Positions 7,076-13,515 of a stretch of 13,515 nucleotides of DNA are shown in pieces; the stretch's first letter is position 1, and the number at the start of each line of letters is the position of its first letter. This DNA is from Phycisphaerales bacterium UBA854 (GTDB lineage: Bacteria > Planctomycetota > Phycisphaerae > Phycisphaerales > SM1A02), in NCBI GenBank assembly GCA_002295885.1, contig DBGM01000045.1:1-13515 (forward strand), in the 5' to 3' direction. Made by a program: the position numbers and the translations under genes. The notes under the pieces are model-generated. The model saw nothing but the letters and a program-made list of their open reading frames with translations. It was not told the DNA's origin and made no database searches.

Positions 7076-7280
7076 GGGGTCTCTCATAGAAGGATTCGGT
7101 GCTCCTGCAGCCCCTCCGGGGGCCTGCACCTTGCGTCACATTGCTTCTGCTCGAGCCCGTCGGATCTCACACCAGAAATACGGAAATGCCTCAGAAAGGT
7201 CCCGTTGCACCGGAATCGCGGCACATCGGGACCAAAAAAGCCCCTGAAGGCATCGAAACGGGGGTTGGTACCATGGCCGG
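7076..7280. promoter_or_regulatory. Divergent intergenic region between the dockerin gene and the large lipoprotein gene
   Basis: These 205 bases separate the two divergent start codons and must hold promoters for both. I found no convincing -35/-10 pair on either strand: a TTGCAC at 7205-7210 lacks a matching -10. The region holds a GC-rich hairpin near the dockerin start (entered separately) and an A-run at 7234-7239. No additional gene is supported. Confidence 0.5.
7106..7128 (-). repeat. GC-rich inverted repeat in the leader of the dockerin gene
   Basis: TGCAGCCCC at 7106-7114 pairs with GGGG at 7119-7122 and CTGCA at 7124-7128, with one bulged C at 7123 and a four-base loop. It lies about 31-53 bases upstream of the ATG at 7075 and so probably falls in the 5' leader of that transcript. 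No U-tract follows on either strand, so a simple terminator is unlikely. It could affect mRNA stability or translation, or be incidental. Confidence 0.45.
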
Positions 7281-10200
7281 ATGCGAAGGCCTCTCCGACT
7301 GTTCACATCTCTGCTGCTGCTGCTGGGAGGGTGTGGCGACGAGGACCCGACTCCGGCTCCCACCGGCCACGGTCACCACGGTCCGCCCCGGATCGCGCCG
7401 ACCGGTCCCCTGCAGCCGGAGAAGGGGGATCGTCTGGTCCTCGTGGGCAACACCTTCGCGGAACGGATGGATCGCTCCGGCTGCTTCGAGGCGCTGCTCC
7501 AGCAGGCTCATCCCGAACTCGGCCTGCGGGTGCGTAGCCTGGCCTGGCCGGGCGATACTCCGCTGCTGCAGCCGCGGCCGCTCGACTTCGGAACGATGGA
7601 GGAGCATCTGCTCGAGCAGGAGGCGGACATCGTCGTCGCCTGCTTCGGAATGAACGAGTCCTTCGACGGCCCCGACGGACTTGAGCCGTTCCGGGAATCG
7701 CTGCGGGAGTTCATCGTCTCGGTGCGCGATCTTGCTCCCGGCGGATCGGAGCCGGAGATCGTGCTGGTCTCACCCGTCGCCCACGAGAACCTGGGGGGCG
7801 ACCTTCCGGACGGCAGCGAACACAACCGGGATCTCATCGACTACACCGAAGCCATCCGCACCGTGGCCCACGAGCAGGGGGTGCGCTTCGTCGATCTGTA
7901 TTCGCCGACGTTCCATCGGATGCGTGCCTCCGGCACCGGTCCGATCACGATCAACGGCATCCACCTGAACGACGAGGGCAATCGGATCGCGGCCCTGGCC
8001 ATGATGCAGGCCCTGTTCGGAGAACGTCCGGCTCCCGACTGGAATGCGATCGAGCCGCTGCGAAGGGCGGTCGTCGAGAAGAACCGTCAGTTCTTCCATC
8101 GCCACCGACCGATCAACTCGTACTACGTGATGGGCGGTCGCAAGAACCCCTTCGGGGTCGTGAACTTTCCGGCCGAGATGGCCCGACTCGACGCGATGAT
8201 CCGGCACCGGGAGGATCGCGTCCACGCCATCGCGCGGGGAGAGGATCCCGGCCCGGTCCGGGACGACGGGATCGAAGACCTGCCGGTGATCGAGACCAAC
8301 TACGCGGGTCCGGAGATCGTGTATCGCGATCCGTCCGATACGGCGGCCGGGTTTCGGCTGCCCGAGGGGTACGAGGCGATCTGCTTTGCGAGCGAACAGG
8401 ACTTCCCGGAACTCGCGAATCCGGTCTCCATGTCGTTCGACGAGCGTGGACGCCTCTGGGTCCTCGTCCTCCCGACCTATCCGCAGTACCTGCCGGGTGT
8501 GGAACCGGACGACAAGCTGCTCGTGCTCGAGGACATCGACGGCGACGGCCGCGCCGACACCTGTGAGGTCTTCGCGGACGGGCTCCACGTGCCGACCGGG
8601 TTCGAACTCGGTGACGGTGGGGTCTATGTCGCGGCGCAGCCGAACCTGCTCTTCATGCAGGACACCGACGGGGACGGTCGGGCGGATACGAGCGAGACGA
8701 TCCTGCACGGCTTCGGAACGGAGGACAGTCATCATTCGATCAGCGCCTTCGAGTGGGGGCCCGGAGGCGGTCTGTACTTTCAGGAGGGCACCTTCCATCA
8801 TTCGCAGGTGGAGACTCCGCACGGACCGGTGCGGGTACGGGACGGAGCGGTCTTTCGCTACGAACCCCGGACCGGCAAGCTGCGCGTGCATGTCTCGTAC
8901 GCATTCGCCAATCCATGGGGCCATGTGTTCGACGGGTGGGGTCAGAACTACGTCGGAGATGCATCCAACGGAGCCAACTACCTCGGGGCCAACATCGCCT
9001 CCCGCATGTCCTACGACCGCAAGCACCGTGGGGTTCCGTCGTTCAACGACAAGGGTATCCGTCCCACCGGCGGCTGCGAGGTGGTCTCGAGCGAACATCT
9101 CGGCCCGTCGATGCAGGGCGACTATCTGCTCACCAACGTGATCACGCTCCGGGGCATCCGGCAGCACGATCTGCTGGACGACGGATCCGGTGTGGCCGGC
9201 CGCTTCCAGCACGATCTGCTGGTGTCCGACGATCCGTCGTTCAGGCCTTGCGACATCCAGGTCGGACCCGACGGCGCCCTCTGGTTCGTCGACTGGTACA
9301 ACCCGCTCATCGGACACATGCAGCATTCGCTGCGGGATCCGAACCGGGATCACGCCCACGGACGGGTCTGGCGCATCGTGCGGACCGGATCACCGTTGTC
9401 CAAGATCGTGGACGTGTCGGACCTGTCGCCCGATGCGCTCTGCACGGTGCTCGAGCATCCGGAGCGCCGTACACGCGACCGCGCCCGGCTCGCACTGCGA
9501 CGTCCGCCCACGTCCGAGGTCGCCGCGGCCGTCGATGCATGGCTTGCTCGGCCCGAAGCTACGGAACACGACCATCTCGAGGGACTCTGGGTGCTGCAGA
9601 ACCACGACGTGGTCGACGAGGCACGACTGCAACGTGTGCTCGGCAGTTCAGATCCTCGCGCCCGCGCCGCCGGTGTCCGGGTCCTGTCGGCATGGGCCGA
9701 TCGACATCCCGATACGGTTCCACTGCTGATGGACGCCGCCAACGACCCGTCGCCACGCGTGCGACTCGAGGCGGTGGTCGCCGCCTCCTGGCTCGATTCG
9801 CTCGAAGGTGCGGAGATTGCGCTGGAGGCGTCCAAGCATTCCACGGACCGGACGCTCGACTATGTGCTTGAACAGACCATCGTCGAACTCTCACCCCACT
9901 GGACCAGAGCACTGCAGCAGGGTTGGGCATACGCGGAAGCCAATCCCGGTGCGATCGACGATCTACTGGTTTCGGTCTCCACCGATGCACTGGTCAGGAT
10001 GCAGCCGCTGCCGGCCGTGCATCGTGCCGTGTTGCGTCGGGCGGATGCGCCGCTTGAACGGCGACGAGTCGCCCTGGATGCGGTTGCGCAGGAAACCGGC
10101 ACCGGCGTTGCCGCGTCCTGGATGCTCGAATTGGAGCGGGACGACGCCCGGACCGGTGGCCCGTCCAGCGAACCGGGTCGACTTCTGGCCGCGATGGAGG

Positions 10201-11501
10201 CGACGGATCTCGAACCGGTGGGGGACCGGATCGATCCGGCCCGAGGTTCGGCACGACTTGAACCCACGCGTGAAGCGCTGCTTGCCGCTCGCATGCTCGT
10301 CGACGGTGATGCGACGGCCGTGCTGTCCGGCGATCTGGATGAACAGCAGGTGCATCGGTGGCTGCGAGCCGTCCGACTGCTTCCCGATGGCGCCGTTCGT
10401 GATGCGGCGAACGAGCGGGTGGCGGAACTTCTGATCGATCCCGGTTCGTGGCGACCCGATGGGTCGTCCCGCGACACGTCGGTTGCCGGACGGTACGTTC
10501 GCATCGATCTCCCCGGAATCGAACCGTTGACGCTGGCCGAGATCGAGATCGAATCCGCCGGTCGGAACATCGCACTCGGGGGCACGGCCACCCAGTCGTC
10601 CGAAGCATGGGGTGGTGTTCCCGGTCGTGCCATCGACGGAGATGCAAGCCCGTCGTACGGATCGGGGTCCCAGTCCCACACCATCGAAGGCCGCAGGGAT
10701 CCGTGGTGGGAGGTCGACCTCGGCCGCGCCCATCCGATCGATTCGATCCGGATCCACAATCGGCAGGATGAACCGTACTGGAAGCGGATCGATGGATACA
10801 CCATCACGATTCTCGACGATGATCGCGGCACGATGTGGCAGCGGACGGAACAACCGGCCAGTCGTGCGATGGTGGAACATCGGCTCAACGACGATCCGAC
10901 CCACCGCATCCGCCACGCGTCGCTGCTGACGCTGGCCGATGGCGGCGCTGTGCCGTGGTCCGAGCCGCTCGGCGAGGTCGTGCACGGCATGGTGGAACCG
11001 ATTCCCGTCGAAGCCCAGGACGATCCGGTACTCGTCGCCGCCATGGCCGTCGGCGATCGTGAACCTCGACTCGCCTCGATGCTGACTGGGCTTCGGGTGC
11101 CGACGATCGAACTTTCCGCAGCACCCTATCGAATGGACTACGACCGCAAGGAGTTCACGGTCGAAGCCGGTCAGCCGGTGCGTTTGGTCCTGCTCAATCC
11201 GGATGACAAGCCGCACAATCTCGTCATCGGCACGCCGGGCAGCCTGCGCGAGATCGGTCGGAAGGCGACGCTGCTGGGCACCACCTCCCGTGCGAAGGGA
11301 CGCCATTACGTCCCGGCAATGCGCGAGGTGCTTCATTGGATTCCGGTCGTCGAGCCGAAGTCCTCGGCGGAACTGGTGTTCACCGCACCGTCGGTTCCCG
11401 GAGACTACGTCTACGTCTGCACGTACCCGGGCCACTGGACGACGATGAACGGCGTCATGAAGGTTCGTCCGTCGGAACCTCCGGATCCTGATCCTCGCTG
11501 A
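7281..11501 (+). CDS. Multidomain lipoprotein: SGNH-like, PVC dehydrogenase-like propeller, HEAT, F5/8C (discoidin) and cupredoxin domains
   Basis: 1406 residues from ATG 7281, which opens a lipoprotein signal peptide with a poly-Leu core and lipobox LGGC (lipidated Cys18). Residues ~47-247 are SGNH-like: GNTF at 56-59 in place of GDS, GMNESF at 123-128, NGIH at 225-228. Residues ~340-700 match the propeller dehydrogenase-like domain of planctomycete/verrucomicrobial proteins, with two calcium-type loops DIDGDGRAD (418-426) and DTDGDGRAD (461-469) and the conserved run GPDGALWFVDWYNPLIGH. Residues ~710-1067 are helical HEAT-like repeats. Residues ~1071-1193 form an F5/8 type C domain (NIALGGTATQSS, AIDGD, WWEVDLG), usually carbohydrate-binding. 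Residues ~1275-1395 are a cupredoxin with His1312, Cys1380, His1385 and Met1389. There is no CxxCH, although related proteins commonly end in heme. The likely role is surface-anchored oxidation of a sugar-like substrate with electrons passed to copper; substrate and activity are inferred. Its 3' end overlaps the convergent LETM1-like gene by 47 bp. Confidence 0.88.
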   Translation: MRRPLRLFTSLLLLLGGCGDEDPTPAPTGHGHHGPPRIAPTGPLQPEKGDRLVLVGNTFAERMDRSGCFEALLQQAHPELGLRVRSLAWPGDTPLLQPRPLDFGTMEEHLLEQEADIVVACFGMNESFDGPDGLEPFRESLREFIVSVRDLAPGGSEPEIVLVSPVAHENLGGDLPDGSEHNRDLIDYTEAIRTVAHEQGVRFVDLYSPTFHRMRASGTGPITINGIHLNDEGNRIAALAMMQALFGERPAPDWNAIEPLRRAVVEKNRQFFHRHRPINSYYVMGGRKNPFGVVNFPAEMARLDAMIRHREDRVHAIARGEDPGPVRDDGIEDLPVIETNYAGPEIVYRDPSDTAAGFRLPEGYEAICFASEQDFPELANPVSMSFDERGRLWVLVLPTYPQYLPGVEPDDKLLVLEDIDGDGRADTCEVFADGLHVPTGFELGDGGVYVAAQPNLLFMQDTDGDGRADTSETILHGFGTEDSHHSISAFEWGPGGGLYFQEGTFHHSQVETPHGPVRVRDGAVFRYEPRTGKLRVHVSYAFANPWGHVFDGWGQNYVGDASNGANYLGANIASRMSYDRKHRGVPSFNDKGIRPTGGCEVVSSEHLGPSMQGDYLLTNVITLRGIRQHDLLDDGSGVAGRFQHDLLVSDDPSFRPCDIQVGPDGALWFVDWYNPLIGHMQHSLRDPNRDHAHGRVWRIVRTGSPLSKIVDVSDLSPDALCTVLEHPERRTRDRARLALRRPPTSEVAAAVDAWLARPEATEHDHLEGLWVLQNHDVVDEARLQRVLGSSDPRARAAGVRVLSAWADRHPDTVPLLMDAANDPSPRVRLEAVVAASWLDSLEGAEIALEASKHSTDRTLDYVLEQTIVELSPHWTRALQQGWAYAEANPGAIDDLLVSVSTDALVRMQPLPAVHRAVLRRADAPLERRRVALDAVAQETGTGVAASWMLELERDDARTGGPSSEPGRLLAAMEATDLEPVGDRIDPARGSARLEPTREALLAARMLVDGDATAVLSGDLDEQQVHRWLRAVRLLPDGAVRDAANERVAELLIDPGSWRPDGSSRDTSVAGRYVRIDLPGIEPLTLAEIEIESAGRNIALGGTATQSSEAWGGVPGRAIDGDASPSYGSGSQSHTIEGRRDPWWEVDLGRAHPIDSIRIHNRQDEPYWKRIDGYTITILDDDRGTMWQRTEQPASRAMVEHRLNDDPTHRIRHASLLTLADGGAVPWSEPLGEVVHGMVEPIPVEAQDDPVLVAAMAVGDREPRLASMLTGLRVPTIELSAAPYRMDYDRKEFTVEAGQPVRLVLLNPDDKPHNLVIGTPGSLREIGRKATLLGTTSRAKGRHYVPAMREVLHWIPVVEPKSSAELVFTAPSVPGDYVYVCTYPGHWTTMNGVMKVRPSEPPDPDPR
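11097..11466 (+). other. Cupredoxin domain at the end of the large lipoprotein
   Basis: The ligand pattern is H-x67-C-x4-H-x3-M. Spacing between the first His and the Cys is 68 positions, exactly as in the 455-residue protein upstream (368 to 436 there, 1312 to 1380 here). Shared motifs include PHNL, PGSLR.IGR, FTAPS.PG, CTYPGHW and MNGVM. The two are clearly paralogous blue-copper domains of the auracyanin/plastocyanin type. Confidence 0.85.
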
Positions 11502-11868
11502 ATGCACTCGGCAGCAATCTGATTCCCACCTTGTTCGCACCCGCCACGGCCACCGGCAGCAGCAGCGTGCTGCCCGGAATAAGCGTGAAGAAGGTTCCCA
11601 TACCGGCCAGTCGCAGAAGATCACCGAACTGCTCGTTGGCGCGCTTGATCTCCTCTCGGGTGGCATCGCCTTCCATCGCGCGGTTGTAGATCTCGAACAT
11701 TTCGCGGGTCTCCTCCCGCTCCTGTCCGAGGTGCTCCTTGAGCCGCTCGAAGCCGGCCCGTGCCTTCTCCCGCTGGGCCGACAGACGTTCGGTGAACGAT
11801 CGCTTGGCCTTCTCGTCATTGATCGGTGGTTCGTCCGGGTCCATTGGTTCGGGCTTGCGTCGCGTCAT
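11455..11868 (-). CDS. Small LETM1-like protein
   Basis: 137 residues from ATG 11868; an alternative in-frame ATG at 11844 has no ribosome site, while 11868 has a weak GGA nearby. The N-terminal ~60 residues are highly charged and probably coiled-coil (KRSFTERLSAQREKARAGF). Residues ~50-124 resemble the ribosome-binding-like domain of LETM1 proteins: REMFEIYNRAMEGDATREEIKRAN, then a hydrophobic LIPGSTLLLPVAVAG and the hallmark IRLLPSAF. The tail is acidic and proline-rich. Mitochondrial LETM1 acts in cation homeostasis and ribosome contact at the inner membrane; the function of such short bacterial versions is not established. It has one hydrophobic stretch (88-110) that could insert in or contact the membrane. 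It is divergent from the lemA gene (64 bp between starts) and convergent with the large lipoprotein gene, overlapping its last 47 bp. Confidence 0.65.
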   Translation of the reverse strand: MTRRKPEPMDPDEPPINDEKAKRSFTERLSAQREKARAGFERLKEHLGQEREETREMFEIYNRAMEGDATREEIKRANEQFGDLLRLAGMGTFFTLIPGSTLLLPVAVAGANKVGIRLLPSAFSEDQDPEVPTDEPS

Positions 11869-11888
11869 GCTGGTTCCGAGGGGTGATC

Positions 11889-11897
11889 TGGTAGAGT
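11889..11897 (+). promoter_or_regulatory. Possible extended -10 promoter element of the lemA-M48 operon
   Basis: TGGTAGAGT fits an extended -10 (TGnTAxxxT), ending 35 bases before the lemA ATG. No good -35 hexamer lies upstream, and planctomycete promoter rules are not well known, so this is tentative. Confidence 0.3.
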
Positions 11898-11902
11898 GTG
11901 GG

Positions 11903-11916
11903 TTCGAACTTCGAAC
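11903..11916. repeat. Tandem TTCGAAC heptamer in the lemA leader
   Basis: The heptamer TTCGAAC occurs twice without a gap, and each copy contains the palindrome TTCGAA. It lies between the possible -10 element and the ribosome site of lemA, inside the 64-bp divergent region. This position suits an operator, but no regulator can be named. Confidence 0.35.
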
Positions 11917-11919
11917 ATC

Positions 11920-11926
11920 AGGAGGG
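11920..11926 (+). promoter_or_regulatory. Strong ribosome binding site of lemA
   Basis: AGGAGGG lies six bases before ATG 11933 and fixes the start of lemA. The reading frame is open to 11738 but the upstream part would run through the divergent gene. Confidence 0.8.
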
Positions 11927-11932
11927 TACGTC

Positions 11933-12553
11933 ATGACACCGCTTCTCGCTCTTGCCGCAGGGACCATCGTCGCCATCGCCGTCGGCGGCTTCGTCCTGCT
12001 GCTGGTCTTCTGGAGCATCGCCGCCTACAACAAGCTTGTAATCGGCCGGAACCGCGTAAAGAACGGATTCGCCCAGATCGACGTGCAGCTCAACCGTCGG
12101 TACGACCTGATTCCCAACCTCATCGAGACCGCAAAGGGCTACATGAAGCACGAGCGGGAGACGCTCGAGGCCGTCACCGAGGCCCGCAACCAGGCCGCTG
12201 CGGCGTCGCAGGCGGTGGCCGGTGATCCCACGAATGCCTCCGCCATGCAGGCGCTGTCCGGTGCGGAGGGTTCGCTGCTGGGGGCTCTCGGGAAGCTGAA
12301 CGTCACCATGGAGGCCTATCCGGATCTCAAGGCGAGCGCGAACATGCTCCAGGTCCAGGAGGAACTGACCACGACGGAGAACAAGGTGGCATTCTCCCGG
12401 CAGGCCTACAACGATGCGGTGATGCAGTTCAATGTCCAGCGCGAGTCGTTCCCGGATTCGATCATCGCGAACATGTTCAACTTCAACGAAGCCCAGATGT
12501 TCGAGGTGAAGGACGAGGCGGTTCGCGAGGTTCCAAAGGTCGACTTCTCCTGA
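11933..12553 (+). CDS. lemA: LemA family membrane protein
   Basis: 206 residues, the normal LemA length. The start at 11933 is set by AGGAGGG six bases upstream and by the N-terminal membrane helix (about residues 4-30). The conserved LemA signature follows directly: YNKLVIGRNRVKNGFAQIDV, then QLNRRYDLIPNLIETAKGYM. The later conserved ENKVAFSRQAYNDAV and ESFPDSIIA motifs are present. The family has a single N-terminal helix with a long helical-bundle domain outside the membrane; its molecular role is poorly known, but it is often encoded beside M48/HtpX proteases and linked to envelope stress or quality control. That neighbour is present here 24 bp downstream, so the two are probably one operon. 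The promoter would lie in the 64-bp gap shared with the divergent LETM1-like gene. Confidence 0.95.
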   Translation: MTPLLALAAGTIVAIAVGGFVLLLVFWSIAAYNKLVIGRNRVKNGFAQIDVQLNRRYDLIPNLIETAKGYMKHERETLEAVTEARNQAAAASQAVAGDPTNASAMQALSGAEGSLLGALGKLNVTMEAYPDLKASANMLQVQEELTTTENKVAFSRQAYNDAVMQFNVQRESFPDSIIANMFNFNEAQMFEVKDEAVREVPKVDFS

Positions 12554-12561
12554 TCCCGATT

Positions 12562-12567
12562 GAGGAG
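12562..12567 (+). promoter_or_regulatory. Ribosome binding site of the M48 peptidase gene
   Basis: GAGGAG lies ten bases before GTG 12578 and sixteen before ATG 12584 (same frame). The spacing favours the GTG start, though the two differ by only two residues. Confidence 0.55.
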
Positions 12568-12577
12568 TGCCCGTTCC

Positions 12578-13515
12578 GTGGCCATGGACTTCTTCGCAGC
12601 GCAGGACAAGGCGAGAAAGCGCACCGGACGACTGGTGCTGTATTTCGTTCTGGCCTTGTTTCTCATCATTGCGGTGCTCTACACCGTGGGCATGATCATC
12701 TTCAACGTCGGGCTTGACCAGCAGGGCGGTTCCTACGACTTGCTGAACTGGCCGATGCTCGGCGTCGTGACCCTGTTCTGCGTGGTGGTCATCGGGGGTG
12801 GAAGTCTCTTCAAGATACTGCAGCTCTCCTCCGGCGGCAGCGTCGTGGCCCTGTCACTCGGTGGCAGGCTCATCGATCCCGACGGAGCGGACGCGGACGA
12901 GCGTCGCGTGCTCAACGTCGTCGAGGAGATGGCGATCGCCTCCGGTGTACCCGTGCCACCGGTCTACCTCGTCGAGGACGACACGATCAATGCGTTCGCG
13001 GCGGGCTACAAGCCCACCGACGCCGTGATCGGGGTCACGCGAGGCTGTGTCGAGCGACTGGACCGGGACCAGCTGCAGGGGGTGATGGCACACGAGTACA
13101 GCCACATCTTCAACGGCGACATGCGTCTGAATATCCGTCTGGTCGGCGTCATCCACGGTCTGCTGGTGATGGGGGTGATCGGGTACTACATCATGCGCAC
13201 GGCGGCGTTTTCCGGTGGAGGGAGGCGCTCCAGCAACAACAAGAATGGCGGTGGGGCGGGGGCCATCCTGCTCGTGGGACTCGCCATGATGGCCGTCGGC
13301 TTCATCGGGACGTTCTTCGGTCGGTTGATCCAGTCGGCCGTCTCCCGGCAGCGTGAATTCCTCGCGGATGCATCCGCGGTGCAGTACACGAGGAATCCGG
13401 ACGGCATCGCCGGTGCATTGCGGGTGATCGGCGGACTGAAGAAGAAGTCCGACATGCCGTCCACGGCCAGTGAATACAACCACATGTTCTTCGCCCAGGC
13501 GATGCATTCGATCTT
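12578..13515 (+). CDS. M48 family (HtpX-like) membrane zinc metalloprotease, 3' end outside window
   Basis: 312 complete codons are visible from GTG 12578; the frame stays open to the window end. Predicted membrane helices lie near residues 18-43 and 58-80, before the catalytic domain, and near 187-206 and 226-250 after the zinc site. The zinc-binding HExxH is HEYSH (172-176), with the third ligand expected as Glu260 in REFLADASAV. Other M48 signatures are INAFAAGY and GVTRGCVERLDRDQLQGVMAHE. HtpX-type proteases degrade damaged or misfolded inner-membrane proteins. A Gly/Ser/Asn-rich segment (about 212-228) between two helices is probably a flexible loop. The location directly after lemA repeats a known gene pairing, and the 24-bp gap suggests translation from one transcript. 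The missing C-terminus prevents checking for extra domains that some LemA-linked M48 proteins carry. I withhold a gene symbol because M48 subfamilies are hard to separate from a fragment. Confidence 0.92.
   Translation, partial: MAMDFFAAQDKARKRTGRLVLYFVLALFLIIAVLYTVGMIIFNVGLDQQGGSYDLLNWPMLGVVTLFCVVVIGGGSLFKILQLSSGGSVVALSLGGRLIDPDGADADERRVLNVVEEMAIASGVPVPPVYLVEDDTINAFAAGYKPTDAVIGVTRGCVERLDRDQLQGVMAHEYSHIFNGDMRLNIRLVGVIHGLLVMGVIGYYIMRTAAFSGGGRRSSNNKNGGGAGAILLVGLAMMAVGFIGTFFGRLIQSAVSRQREFLADASAVQYTRNPDGIAGALRVIGGLKKKSDMPSTASEYNHMFFAQAMHSI

Noticed and set aside
7311..7325. Five CTG repeats as a possible phase-variable microsatellite
   Set aside because: They are in-frame Leu codons of the lipoprotein signal peptide. 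A triplet change would not shift the frame, and five units is too short to suggest regulated slippage.
7770..9359. Long minus-strand open frame (about 529 codons) opposite the lipoprotein gene
   Set aside because: No family motif is present, and the opposite strand encodes the conserved propeller core.
9963..11819. Minus-strand open frame of about 618 codons spanning the end of the lipoprotein gene and the LETM1-like gene
   Set aside because: It crosses two better-supported genes in other frames, is Arg-rich and of low complexity, and lacks a ribosome site or domain motif.
11902..11916. LexA-type (SOS) box in the lemA leader
   Set aside because: The GAAC copies are separated by three bases rather than the seven of the alphaproteobacterial direct-repeat box, and no GAAC-N4-GTTC arrangement is present.
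1..13515. Defence system, CRISPR array, prophage or transposon
   Set aside because: No nuclease, helicase, reverse transcriptase, integrase or transposase motif and no regular short-repeat array was seen on either strand.

Overview
The window looks like chromosomal DNA of a planctomycete, most likely of the Phycisphaerae/Phycisphaerales type. It is GC-rich throughout. It encodes large secreted proteins of the kind described from Planctomycetes and Verrucomicrobia: a membrane-bound dehydrogenase-like propeller with HEAT repeats, a CxxCH cytochrome tail and SGNH-like N-termini. It also encodes a cysteine-rich secreted protein ending in a dockerin-like pair of EF-hand loops, which is common in Phycisphaerales genomes. 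This assignment rests on recognised protein families only; no rRNA or tRNA is present to confirm it.

Layout: (1) 1-3485, plus strand, is a tight run of three genes: the 3' end of a HEAT/cytochrome c protein, a 455-residue exported protein with an SGNH-like domain and a cupredoxin domain, and a MATE-family exporter. (2) 3482-7075, minus strand, holds a dockerin-bearing five-repeat cysteine-rich propeller protein, a strong intrinsic terminator, and then a six-helix DUF6159-type membrane protein. (3) 7281-11501, plus strand, is a single 1406-residue lipoprotein joining an SGNH-like domain, a dehydrogenase-like propeller, HEAT repeats, an F5/8C (discoidin) domain and a blue-copper domain. (4) 11455-11868, minus strand, is a small LETM1-like protein. 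Divergent from it, at 11933-13515 on the plus strand, is a LemA gene followed by an M48 (HtpX-like) membrane protease cut off by the window end.

How the genes may work together: the first and third regions carry related parts. The HEAT/cytochrome protein ends in a c-type heme domain. The 455-residue protein and the 1406-residue lipoprotein both start with an SGNH-like domain and end in homologous cupredoxin domains with identical ligand spacing. The lipoprotein has the usual dehydrogenase-like core but a copper domain where family members often have heme. An extracytoplasmic redox system in which heme and copper carriers are interchangeable modules is a reasonable inference; the substrate is not visible. 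The LemA/M48 pair is a known association linked to envelope protein quality control, and the divergent LETM1-like gene may belong with it.

Gene packing is tight. Two convergent pairs overlap at their stops (4 bp and 47 bp). The largest gap is the 205-bp divergent region at 7076-7280, and no stretch over 300 bases lacks a gene. No transposon, CRISPR array, tRNA or rRNA was seen.
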